DNA of 64,000 nucleotides from Pontederia crassipes (taxonomy: Eukaryota; Streptophyta; Magnoliopsida; Commelinales; Pontederiaceae): positions 50,371,353 to 50,435,352 of the forward strand of contig CM060198.1 in assembly GCA_030549335.1 (NCBI GenBank), written 5' to 3'. Positions 35,817 through 47,255 of this stretch are shown here, one piece after another. The notes beneath the pieces were generated by a model. The model was not told the DNA's origin. It did not search any database and worked only from the letters and a program-made list of their open reading frames with translations. Within the stretch, counting starts at the first letter, position 1; each line of letters opens with the position of its first letter. The position numbers and the translations under genes were made by a program.

Positions 35817-38471
35817 TGTAATATCCATGACTTGATCCACCTAAGTTTATATAATTTAATCATATATTATTGACTGATATGAATTATGATAAGTGTGTGA
35901 GCATATGTTCATTAACTCCATAGAATCCAACACCTGAAATTGATGACAAATGACTAAGGACAAGGAAAAATGACTTTTAAAAATATTAAAATTTAGAAAA
36001 TTAAAGCCCCGATAATTATTCCTATACATGAAAGTATGTTAAATATGATTTTTAATATTTTTTAAGTAAAGTATTAGTGAAGTTAAATGATAACGCAAAA
36101 TCAGAAAATCAGAAAAAACGATCAATTTTGTTCTTCGGACAAAAAATTAGATTTTGATTCTTTGGAATTTTATTTTCATAAATATTTTCTTTGAATCCAA
36201 TTGGGGGATAGTTTCTTATTTACATGTAATGTCTCATGCATCTCTTGTAAATAATGTGAACTCTAAGGGAAAAGTTGGAAACTCACTTCCAACCGACTTT
36301 AGGTCGGTATCCAAGATATATATAGCATAAAATCTTATCTCTTTACCCATGGGAACATCAATTCGACTTCAGCAATGCAGCAACTAAGGCTAAGGAAAAT
36401 AAGAAGAAAGGAAGAGGAGAAATCAAGGTTTACTTGTTAGAGTTTCATTTAGGTAAGTTGTCTACTCCTTTTCTATGAATTATCGCTATGAAATTCAGAT
36501 GAAAATATATTCTTCTGAGCTTCTAAGATCTCTTTGTACCTTTATGTACATGTTCTTGAGGTGTGGATCAAACCCTAGTTCACCTATGTGATGTTTCCTC
36601 TTTGCTGGACACCAAACCCTATCCGAATATTGTTAACATATTCTCGGCATCTTATAGTTCTTAAAAAATTATGAAATTTTGTAGGTAGAACCCTAATTGA
36701 GTCTACTTTCCAGAGGATCTGGAATCAGGTTAATTCTATTTGTATGTGAAAAGTTATGAGTCAATTACTCCGAGTCGCCCTTTCTGTTTTCTGTGATGAG
36801 TAGCACGAATTGTAAATGCTATGGTAATTTAAATGATTATTCTTAATATATGAAATTTATATGGATTCAATATGTTAAAGTTATCTTTGTAATCCAATTG
36901 GAATCACGTTTATAAACCATGTACAACGAAAGTTATGAGTTTTAAAGTGAACCTCACTCAGTTTGCCAGAACAGAAAAGTAGAAGAGAATAGAGGTAAAT
37001 CTCTAGATTTTCTGAGAATCATATATGAGTGATAAAATTATTAAATTTATATGGATTAGACCTTGGTAGTCTAGTTGCATGGAAAATTATAATCACTTAA
37101 TTATCGTAAGTATTCCAAAAGTTATGAATTTTACAACTGGCATCACTCAATCTGTCAGCAAACTGGGTAGGTGAAGAATATGGTTGTCTTGATGAAATTT
37201 TTAGAGTCCTTATCCAATATACTTTAAATGAGAAATTTCCAGAGGATTAGGCTTCGTGAAAACTGTTATGATGCAAAAATTATAATTGTATTAATATCAC
37301 ATGTTTAATTATTATTATGCATGATATTTCTAGCACCACACGAATTCCTAGTGTACCAAGGTGCACTAGAAGTAACTCATCATTGTTATAGCTCATGTTA
37401 TGTCCTTTGGAATGTCATTTGATTTGACTATATGTTCTATATGATCAAAAAGTGAGTGGATTATTTTTAATGCAATTATATGATATGTGTTCTAAGTGAT
37501 ATGATATGATTAATACATGCATTATGCATCTTATCTGTCATGCATTGCATTTCCTCTGCTGGGATGATATGTCTTATGCAAGAAAGGTACCCCATTTTCA
37601 TGGGATGATATGGTATCCTACGAGATAATATATGTTCCCCGGATGCCTCTGGTCAGGAATGATATATTTTCTGTAGGAAATGTATCCCATGATCTGGGAT
37701 GATATGAAACTCTATGGGGTAATATGTTCAACTGACCAGTTGGTAATATGGCATGTGCATTATGCATACGTGCATACATGATATGATATGATACATGACA
37801 TGTTACATGATATGACATGATACCTGATATGATATGATACATGATAGATATGATATGATACATGATATGATATGTGAAATGTTATATGAAGTGAAACAAA
37901 TATATGAGGCACTATATGATATGTTAAAGATGTCATTCATTGAGATTACTTGATGTAGTATCCTTCATTATATGATAACTGTTCGTAAGTAATAAGATGT
38001 CAGCTTATAAGTTTTTAAAATGCTAAATTAATTTATCTGAATTGAATAGGTGGTAACACATAGGTTATGAGTTTTCAACTTACTGAGCTATTGTTTGTTC
38101 ATAATGTTGTTTTAACACTTTTTCAGATTAGTAGACCAGTCATGTGGTCGTGCTTGGAAATCCTTATCGGATTAGAATCACTTTTTAAGGCTTAGTCTCT
38201 TGATGTCTTTTTGTGAGGATGTGCGACTCCTCTTAATGTTTATGCGGTGTGTAAAAGTTAAATGTTTCAGAAACCTTTTAAAATGTATGAGTTTGAATTA
38301 GAGTGTGTACTTGCTATGAGTTTAAATATAAGTGGGTTGTGAACAAGGGTGTGATAACCTTATCTCACATGTTTCTACATGATAATATGATGCTTCCGCT
38401 ATAAGAATTTTATCGATCTCATTATGTCGCGACTTGCGGGTTAGACCAAGGTTTAAACCGGGGTCGTGACA
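35817..38471 (+). repeat. Gypsy B 5' LTR
   Basis: Contains a palindrome ACCGAC-TTTAG-GTCGGT (36292-36308), a TATATATA box (36317-36324), and near 37770-37890 a tract of degenerate ATGATATGATAC repeats. Divergence from the 3' LTR is uneven: several percent in the first 570 bp, nearly none over 36400-37320, and about two percent afterwards. Confidence 0.93.
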
Positions 38472-38674
38472 AATATGGTATCAGAGCAATAGATCCTGCC
38501 TTTTGTTCAGAGTTGCATAGCTATGTCTAGGATGACATAGTTAATGCCTAGATTGGTCTACTGATCGTTAGGTTGCCTATGGTCCTAGGGTGGCAAGTGT
38601 AAATTTTATTAAATTTATTTATAAGGGATTATAGTGTTAATCCATTGTATGCATTTTGTACAACCTTTAGGATC

Positions 38675-39763
38675 ATGACGATTGAAAATCAAAGTTCAAA
38701 TCAAGATCCTCGACTTGAGGGTGTTTTTCGAGCTTTACTGGAAATGAGTGACATAATGAAAATGCAAACAACTCAAAATAATAGAAATAATGAAGTCACG
38801 GTGGATAAAGCAGAAAGTAGTAGGAAATGTACGGTGGAACAATTCAAGAAACTCCATCCTCCCACATTCAAAGGCGATGGTGATCCAATTGAAGCTAAAG
38901 CTTGGATAAATAAGTTGGAAAAGATATTTGATGTCTTGAGTTGTGATGAGATGGACAAGATTATTTTTGCAGAATTTATGCTTGAGGGCAATGCTGAACA
39001 CTGGTGGAAGGCGACGAAGCCTAGAATCTTAACTACTGATCCTAGTCTATCGTGGAAGAAGTTTTTGGAAGTCTTTCTTGGAAAATATTTCTCTGATTGT
39101 GCTCGTGACAAGAAAGTAATTGACTTTCTCAAACTTGAACAAGGAGATATGACTGTGGATCAGTATGAAGCAAAATTTGCGGAGTTATCAAGATTTGCAA
39201 ATCATATAGTAGCAAATGAAGTTGAAAAAGCTAATAAGTTTGAGGGAGGACTTAGGCCTGCTATTAGGAGTAAACTTACACCTTTAAAATTAAGAATCTA
39301 TGAGGATGTCTATGAAAGAGCTCAATTAGTGGAAAGTGATATAAAAAAAATTCATGCAGAACAAGAAATGAAGAATATGGAGAGAGGTTCTTATTCTTTC
39401 TCAACAATTGAAATCTAGACGTTTTGACTTCAAAGAAAAAAGAAATGAGATATCAATCCCAACACAAGAACCACAACCAAATAATCAAGCTTGTAAAAAA
39501 TGCGAAAGGAGACATGGAAGGTCTCCGTGCCATAAGGATACTGAAGCATGTTTTAGGTGTGGAAGAATGGGACACTATATGAGAAGTTGCCCTTTGATGC
39601 AGCAACAACAACACCCACCACCACCACCATCATCATATAGGGCGACAGAAAAGGGAAAAAAACCAGTGGCACCAGGACAAATGTACACTTTAAAGCAACA
39701 AGATGTTGAAGCCCCATACATGATAGCAGGTAATATAGTTAGATATATGACCCTATATATCAT
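38675..39763 (+). pseudogene. Gypsy B gag (frameshifted)
   Basis: The likely start is the ATG at 38675 (MTIENQSSNQD), not the upstream ATG at 38645. The gag core has FKGDGDPIEAKAWINKLEKI, AEHWWKATKP and LSWKKFLEVFLGKYF, a typical Retrotrans_gag layout. The first frame ends at 39418. The reading continues in the next frame from about 39408 with the zinc knuckle CFRCGRMGHYMRSC (near 39548). The reading ends soon after EAPYMIAG, just where protease would begin. One frameshift near 39400 prevents full-length gag unless a translational frameshift is used. There is no pol. Confidence 0.88.
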
Positions 39764-40180
39764 AGTTTGCTTAATTGGTATTTAAACTTTTTGTGTTTTA
39801 AAAATTTAGCATATTACTAAAGGATAAAAGGAGAAGAGCATTCGTAAAATCCAATTTTTGGGTATGATATAGGAATAACCAACTGATAGAATCAGTAATA
39901 CACATCTAATTATTGACATTATTATTTCATATAGATTTTAATTAGATGTAATTTTGCATCCCCTTTTTGCGTTATTACATGAGGGTTCAAACAAGCAAGG
40001 TGATTTTAACACTAATAGTTTTATTTCCCAAGGTAAAATGTTATGTTGCCTTGGACAGATCGTTAGCATACCATACCAATTTGGATTGTCATGATATACA
40101 TATATCAATCTTAGGTGTAATATCCATATTTTGGTTCATGTGTTAATTTCGAGGACGAAATTCTTTTAAGAGGGGTAGAA

Positions 40181-42855
40181 TGTAATATCTATGACTTGAT
40201 CCACATAAGTTTATATAATTTAATCATATATTATTGATTGATGTGAATTATGATAAGTGTGTGAGCATATGTTCATTAATTCCATAGAATTCAACACCTG
40301 AAATTAATGACAAATGACTAAGGACAAGGAAAAATGACTTTTAAAAAATATTAGAATTTAGAAAATTAAAGTCCCGGTAATTGTTCCTATACATGAAAGT
40401 ATGTTAAATATGATTTTTAATATTTTTTAAGTAAAGTATTAGTGAGGTTAAATGATAGCGCAAAATTGGAAAATTAGGAAAAACGATCAATTTTGTTCTT
40501 CGGACAAAAATTTAGATTTCGATTCTTTGGAAATTTATTTTCTTAAATATTTTCTTTGAATCCAAATGGGGGGTAGTTTCTTATTTACATGTAATGTCTC
40601 ATGCATCTCTTGTAAATAATGTGAACTCTAAGGGAAAAGTTGGAAACTCACTTCCAACCGACTTTAGGTCGGTATCCAAGATATATATACCCTGAAATCT
40701 TATCTCTTTACCCCATGGGAACATCAATTCGACTTCAGCAAGGCAGCAACTAAGGCTAAGGAAAATAAGAAGAAAGGAAGAGGAGAAATCAAGGTTTACT
40801 TGTTAGAGTTTCATTTAGGTAAGTTGTCTACTCCTTTTCTATGAATTATCGCTATGAAATTCAGATGAAAATATATTCTTCTGAGCTTCTAAGATCTCTT
40901 TGTACCTTTATGTACATGTTCTTGAGGTGTGGATCAAACCCTAGTTCACCTATGTGATGTTTCCTCTTTGCTGGACACCAAACCCTATCCGAAAATTGTT
41001 AACATATTCTCGGCATCTTATAGTTCTTAAAAAATTATGAAATTTTGTAGGTAGAACCCTAATTGAGTCTACTTTCCAGAGGATCTGGAATCAGGTTAAT
41101 TCTATTTGTATGTGAAAAGTTATGAGTCAATTACTCCGAGTCGCCCTTTCTGTTTTCTGTGATGAGTAGCACGAATTGTAAATGCTATGGTAATTTAAAT
41201 GATTATTCTTAATATATGAAATTTATATGGATTCAATATGTTAAAGTTATCTTTGTAATCCAATTGGAATCACGTTTATAAACCATGTACAACGAAAGTT
41301 ATGAGTTTTAAAGTGAACCTCACTCAGTTTGCCAGAACAGAAAAGTAGAAGAGAATAGAGGTAAATCTCTAGATTTTCTGAGAATCATATATGAGTGATA
41401 AAATTATTAAATTTATATGGATTAGACCTTGGTAGTCTAGTTGCATGGAAAATTATAATCACTTAATTATCGTAAGTATTCCAAAAGTTATGAATTTTAC
41501 AACTGGCATCACTCAATCTGTCAGCAAACTGGGTAGGTGAAGAATATGGTTGTCTTGATGAAATTTTTAGAGTCCTTATCCAATATACCTTAAATGGGAA
41601 ATTTCCAGAGGATTAGGCTTCGTGAAAACTGTTATGATGCAAAAATTATAATTGTATTAATATCACATGTTTAATTATTATTATGCATGATATTTCTAGC
41701 ACCACACGAATTCCTAGTGTACCAAGGTGCACTAGAAGTAATTCATCATTGTTATAACTCATGTTATGTCCTTTGGAATGTCATTTGATTTGACTATATG
41801 TTCTATATGATCAAAAAGTGAGTGGATTATTTTTAATGCAATTATATGATATGTGTTTTAAGTGATATGATATGGTTAATACATGCATTATGCATCTTAT
41901 CTGTCATGCATTGCATTTCCTCTGCCGGGATGATATGTCTTATGCAAGAAAGGTACCCCATTTTCATGGGATGATATGGTATCCTACGGGATAATATATG
42001 TTCCCCGGCATAGATAATATGATGCCTCTGGTCAGGAATGATATGTTTTCTGCAGGAAATGTATCCCATGATCTGGGATGATATGAAACTCTATGGGGTA
42101 ATATGTTCAACTGACCAGTTGGTAATATGGCATGTGCATTATGCATACGTGCATACATGATATGATATGATACATGACATGTTACATGATATGATATGAC
42201 ATGATACCTGATATGATATGATATATGATAGATATGACATGATACATGATATGATATGTGAAATGTTATATGAAGTGAAACAAATATATGAGGCACTATA
42301 TGATATGCTAAAGATGTCATTCATTGAGATTACTTGATGTAGTATCCTTCATTATATGATAATTGTTCGTAAGTAATAAGATGTCAGCTTATAAGTTTTT
42401 AAAATGCTAAATTAATTTATCTGAATTGAATAGGTGGTAACACATAGGTTATGAGTTTTCAACTTACTGAGCTATTGTTTGTTCATAATGTTGTTTTAAC
42501 ACTTTTTCAGATTAGTAGACCAGTCATGTGGTCGTGCTTGGAAATCCTTATCGGATTAGAATCACTTTTTAAGGCTTAGTCTCTTGATGTCTTTTTGTGA
42601 GGATGTGCGACTCCTCTTAATGTTTATGCGGTGTGTAAAAGTTAAATGTTTCAGAAACCTTTTAAAATGTTTGAGTTTGAATTAGAGTGTGTACTTGCTA
42701 TGAGTTTAAATATATGTGGGTTGTGAACAAGGGTGTGATAATCTTATCTCACATGTTTCTACATGATAATATGATGCTTCCGCTATAAGAATTTTATCGA
42801 TCGTATTATGTCGTGTCTTGCGGGTTAGACCAAGGTTTAAATCGCGATCGTGACA
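40181..42855 (+). repeat. Gypsy B 3' LTR
   Basis: About 2.68 kb and collinear with the 5' LTR. It carries a 16-17 bp insertion near 42009-42024 and an extra ATATG unit in the repeat tract (42150-42260) relative to the 5' copy. The ACCGAC palindrome (40657-40673) is preserved, but the bases after the TATA box differ slightly. Confidence 0.93.
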
Positions 42856-42860
42856 AAAAT

Positions 42861-42983
42861 CATTTAGAAGAATCCTTTCTAGAAGGTTTACCTATAGGAA
42901 CAGCTCAACTGATTCGATCATGGGTGTTCCTATTGTTCGGCATCACAGTTGGAAATAATTGGGAACCTAATGATCAAAACAGA
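42861..42983 (-). repeat. Gypsy A 5' LTR, middle segment
   Basis: A stretch of about 120 bp of gypsy A LTR between the two nested elements. It aligns to about 27843-27970 of the other LTR. Confidence 0.85.
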
Positions 42984-43199
42984 TGTAGGATCCCAAAGGG
43001 CACCAAGAGGGGGGGGGGTGAATTGGTGTTCAATTCGAAAATGTCGATTTCACAAAAACCGTCGCAAAAGTTTAAAATCGACTCTTAAATCTTTTATAAT
43101 TCAGATCATAAATTCAATATTAGAGGGAGAAAGAGAGAGAGAAAATCAAACGCAAACACACGGTGGTTGTTGACGAGGTTCGGCCACACCTTGACATGC

Positions 43200-44400
43200 T
43201 AGTTTTACAATTTCACATGCATACGTGATTTTCAAAGTTTCAATTTTATTTTTAAGATTTTCATTTTCCATAAAATATATATCATTTCCTTCTTTTAATT
43301 TTTCAATTTCACATATTAATTTTTCATTTTTCTCTTTAATTAAAAAATATCATTTTATAAGAGAGGAGAGTTCTTTATTTACATCTAAAGAAAGATTTTC
43401 TTCGGAAGAACTTGATGAGTCATTATTTGAAGGATTAGTGGTTACCTCATCGTCGTGTGCCATTAAACATATGTATGCTTCATCACTGGAAGAGCTTGAT
43501 GAGTCACTTGTTTCACTTGACTCTTCATACTTTTTCTTCTTACCTTTTCGAGATGTCTTTTCTTTGTGATTTTTGTTTGATCTTCGGGTAGGCTTCTCAT
43601 TCTTTTCTTTCTTCTTCATCAACTTGAGATACTTATCTAGTTTTTTTGTGTAGCGGACGAGTCTCTTTTCGTCCACTTCTTCTTCACTTGAGTCTTCTAC
43701 ATTTGCATTTGCCTTTAATGCCAATGTTTTCTTCTTGGGGGCTTTTTCTTCTTGACCTTCTTGGATTGAGATCTCATAGGTTAGAAGTAAACCAATTAGA
43801 TCATCAAAATCCAATTTGTTCAAATTTTTTTCTTCGATCACGGTCCTCTTTGTATGTCATCTTGAGGAAAGAGACCTAAGAATCTTTTTCACTTTTTGGG
43901 GGTTAGATCTTGGCTCGCCCAAGGAGGCTAAGCCATTCAAAATATCATTAAATCGAGCAACCATATCATTTATAGCCTCATTTTCATGGATCTTGAAAGA
44001 ATCATATTGACGATTTAAAATATTCAATTTACATTCTTTAACTTTGTCGGTTCCTTCATAAGTGGTGATGAGTTTTTCCCAAATCTCGGTTGCGGTTTTA
44101 CAACTTGAAATTCGATTAAACTCCGTTGAATCCAAAGCACAATAGAAAATATTCTTTGCTTTCCAATCCAATTTCGAAATTTTTTTTATCTTTCGTCATG
44201 TTCGGAAGGTAATTTTTCATGTAAATAATAGCCTTTCTCAACAATATCCCAATATTTAAATCGATAGAATATATGTAGGCTTGAATCCAAATTTTTCAAG
44301 ATTGAAAATTTGATGATTTAAAAGGAGAGGACGGCTAATTGATTATTCTTCGGCGAAAACAAATCCACTTGATGCCATAGCTCTTAAGATTGTTAAATCT
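43200..44400 (-). pseudogene. Copia C gag, decayed
   Basis: A start-like MASSGFVFAEE (about 44376) soon meets stops. A good stretch at 43857-44171 reads FNRISSCKTATEIWEKLITT and ECKLNILNRQYDSFKI, typical of UBN2-type copia gag. After a frame change, 43350-43841 gives DDLIGLLLTYE and a Lys/Glu-rich and Ser-rich linker. A last coiled-coil-like part follows near 43200-43340. No zinc knuckle or pol follows. Confidence 0.85.
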
Positions 44401-44491
44401 TTAAAAAAATGATTGAATCTTAAAAATGATTAGATCTGAAAATGAGAAGATTCAAAAGATCAAAAGAAGAGCAACCCGCTCTGATACCAAT

Positions 44492-45728
44492 TGTAGGATC
44501 CCAAAGGGCACCAAGAGGGGGGGGGGGGGGGAGGTGAATTGGTGTTCAATTCGAAAATGTCAATTTCACAAAACCGTCACAAAAGCTTAAAATCGATTCT
44601 TAAATCTTTTATAATTCATATCATAAATTAAATATTAGAGGGAGAAAGAGAGAGAGAAAATCAAACGCAAACACACGGTGGTTATTGACGAGGTTCGGCC
44701 ACACCTTAGCCTACGTCCCCGCTCCGACTTTTCAACCTCGAGACCGTCGAAGATTCCACTAATCCCTTCCTTTATTCCAAATGGGGCAAGGAAGAAAGCC
44801 CTTTACACAACCACATTTTTCTTCGCTTCGAGAGGTAAGGCAGCCTCTCCTCCTAAGAAGCTAATCTATTTCTCTCGCTCAAGAGGTAAGATTTAGAACC
44901 TCTTTTACACAGGAGCTCTCTCTATTTTTTTGAACACTAATGTTTCTCTCTTTTACAATTCTATGCTCACAAGAGTGGAAGAGAGAAAGAAGAGCAAACT
45001 AAAAATGAAAACTTCAAGAAGAATGTCTTCTTTTGATAACTTGAAGTTTTTCTTCAAGGCTTGGATGGGTGCACTTGCTTATGGCTTTGACACTCCTTTT
45101 TTAGGCTTCTGCAAGTGAGAAAGTTGTCCAAAAATCATTCCACACTTTTCTCCTTCAAATTTGACCATTACTGTTCATTTGACTCAGAGGCCGATCGATC
45201 GCACATATGGATCGGTCGACCGATATACTTTCTTTTATGAAAAATGTGACCGTTAGCGAATTTTGCACTGTCCGGTCGACCTGTGTCTTGGACCGGTCGA
45301 CCGGTACTTCGATCGGTACAGTCTCGATATTCTGCTTGTTGAAATTGGGCATTTTTTACACTGACCGGTCGACCTGTGTCCTGAACCGGTCGACCGATAT
45401 TCTGGACCGGTCGACCTGTCTTCCTGACCGGTCGACCTATTTTTCAGCCGACAGCTCGACTACCCTGCACTATTTCAAGCATAAGTTTTTACACAGTTAT
45501 CCAAATGAGGTGATGTTTAATTCTATGGAAAGCTAACAGAATTCTCTACAACTTTGGTATTTATGACTAATCCAAAATATAATAGGATCATAGTTAATTA
45601 TTTAATCCAAGTGTAGTGCATAAAGTTATCCCTTTTTCTTTAAACTTTTTCAGCATTTTAACTTTAATCTTTCGAGGTTTGTATCATCAAAATATAATTT
45701 TATACATCATTAAAACTTAGATCCAACA
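44492..45728 (-). repeat. Copia C 5' LTR with 21-bp palindrome array
   Basis: 1237 bp, TG to CA. It contains a run of about 15 G near 44517-44532 (about 10 in the other copy) and, in the likely U3 part, CCGGTCGACC palindromes starting at 45272, 45293, 45365, 45386, 45407 and 45428: 21-bp spacing in two groups. A relative (TCGGTCGACCGA) lies at 45212. Confidence 0.88.
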
Positions 45729-46190
45729 ACAGATTCATGCCCTGGATAAGATTCAATCTCATCCAAGAAACCCACTAATCAAATATGGAGATTTACTTGA
45801 AATCAAATGATTGTGAAATTTTCAAAGATTTAGGGACACCTACCGGATGAAAATTTCATGAGTGTTAGCCTTCCGGTGGATGACGATCCAAGAACAAGAA
45901 GAGAAGGGAAGCAAGCAAGAGAAGGCAGCAATGATTTTGAGTTTTGGGGTTTGCAAGCATAACAAAATAGGGAATCGTGAGGGAGAAGGGAGGAGGAGTG
46001 TTTTTTTGCTGCCCTTGCTACATGTCAAATCCTTATTGGCCTTCCTTTATTTTTTTTTATTTCCTCCATTTATGTTTTCCATAAATATATAAATGCCCGT
46101 GTAATTTGGAAGGTTTCCTTATTACCATTTTTTTCTTCTTATTCTTTTTTTCCTTTTTTTAATAGGCTGAAAGAGGGTTTGGGTTTTACA
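45729..46190 (-). repeat. Gypsy A 5' LTR, last segment
   Basis: Resumes gypsy A LTR after copia C and runs to TTTTACA at 46190. It aligns to about 27975-28556 but lacks around 150 bp present in that copy near 28040-28160. Confidence 0.85.
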
Positions 46191-46195
46191 CCTAG

Positions 46196-47255
46196 CATGA
46201 GTTCTGAGGCATGTGGCCCAAGGTCCCCAACCCGAGCGTAGCATATTGATATCGTTAAGAATCTAGATTGGGTCGGACTTAATTATCTAATGAAAAATAC
46301 TACAATTGTATAGGCTCTGCATGGATTGGGTTTTGGACAAGTTTGGCCTGAAATACTGGCAACGAAGAAATATTGGTATTGAATTGATCTGCCTCAGACT
46401 GAGTTTTACCGGACTCGACTCGAGTTCTACCAAAATTTAGAATTGAAAAGAAAAGTCGAACGAGGTCCAGCCGGTTTCACCACACTCGACACGGGTTTTA
46501 TAGAAATTGGATTATGAGAACACAGGCCGATTTTCCCTTAGCTTGGGCCGAATTATGAAGATAAAAAATGGATTTATGTTATTAAAGTATATTTAACTAT
46601 GATAATTATATCATTGAATATTGATTATATATGATAATAAATTATTATGATATTGACCTCATTACGATGGTATGGATTATATGACTGATATATTGATTGA
46701 TGCATTGTGCATCCAAGAATGTAAAAAAAGTTAAAATAAAAATTAAAATATACATCATTGGTTAAACAAGATAAATGTGGTAATAAACTTAAAATTAGGA
46801 GAGTTATCAAAGCAGTATATATGGTTGAAGCAATCTTTTGTAATTAAAAGATAACCCCACAAATAATAGGCATCCATTATGGTTGAAGTAACCTTTATGG
46901 TTGAAGTTAATTAAAAGATAAAAGTTAAACAACAAGTAAAAGTAACATTCATGGTTGAAGTATAAACAAAGAAACTGATTGAAAAGAAAAATCGAATTGC
47001 AACATTTATTATTGAAGTTAGTGTTAATTGAATTATTAGTGATAGCCCTTGTAGTTGAAGCAACATATATGTTTGAAGTTAATTGTTAAAATATTAAAGA
47101 TAAAAAATAAGTAAAATCAACATTTATTGAGGAAATTAATTGAATGATTAAAAACTATAAGTTAAAAGAAAGAAGAGTGATTGAATTGCAGTCTTTATGT
47201 TTGAAGTATAAGAAAAGATGATTGATTGAAAAGATATCGATCGCAACATTTACTT
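46196..47255. other. AT-rich spacer with irregular TTGAAG repeats
   Basis: From about 46815 to 47210 the motif TTGAAG (often ATGGTTGAAG plus TAA or CAA) recurs about eight times at irregular spacing, with AATTAAAAGATAA blocks between. It looks like a decayed tandem array or transposon subterminal region. Sequence at 46196-46500 may continue the older LTR cut by gypsy A. Confidence 0.45.

Larger units (their letters stand above)
35817..42855 (+). mobile_element. Gypsy B: gag-only Ty3/gypsy element inserted in gypsy A's LTR
   Basis: LTRs 35817-38471 and 40181-42855 (about 2.66 kb each, TGTAATATC to CGTGACA) surround only 1.7 kb of internal sequence. A perfect AAAAT duplication flanks it (35812-35816 and 42856-42860). 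The primer site ATGGTATCAGAGC follows the 5' LTR at 38474, and the polypurine tract TTAAGAGGGGTAGAA precedes the 3' LTR. The internal region codes for gag only; protease, RT, RNase H and integrase are absent. Intact ends and TSD mean a complete integration event. Confidence 0.94.
42984..45728 (-). mobile_element. Copia C: truncated Ty1/copia (SIRE-like) element inserted in gypsy A's LTR
   Basis: Minus-strand element with perfect ACAGA duplications (42979-42983 and 45729-45733). The 5' LTR is 44492-45728 (1237 bp). The primer site TGGTATCAGAGCGGG follows it, read on the minus strand from about 44490. Gag lies at 43200-44400. At 43192 the reading jumps into the last 209 bp of the LTR (42984-43192), so the rest of gag, all of pol and most of the 3' LTR are deleted. 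LTR features such as the G-run before GTGAATTGGTG recall SIRE/Maximus elements; this is inference. Confidence 0.92.
26740..46190 (-). mobile_element. Gypsy A: old Ty3/gypsy element carrying two nested insertions
   Basis: Terminal TGTGACGACC at 26740 and TTTTACA at 46190 are flanked by perfect CCTAG duplications (26735-26739 and 46191-46195). The element lies on the minus strand: 5' LTR 33438-46190 (split by two later elements), coding region 28557-33437, 3' LTR 26740-28556. The primer site next to the 5' LTR reads ATGGTAGAGCTAAGG, a probable initiator-Met site lacking three bases. The LTRs are clearly diverged and the polyprotein is broken, so this is the oldest layer of the nest. Confidence 0.92.

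Noticed and set aside
37770..37890. CRISPR-like regular repeat array
   Set aside because: The units are short, degenerate and without unique spacers, and the DNA is plant nuclear. It is a simple repeat in an LTR.
37618..42324. His/Ile/Ser/Tyr-rich minus-strand frames
   Set aside because: They read through the ATATG repeat tract of the gypsy B LTRs. Both copies give the same pattern and no protein family matches.
45207..45536. Frame with repeated DRSTCVLDRST
   Set aside because: A translation of the 21-bp CCGGTCGACC LTR array, in a non-coding LTR.
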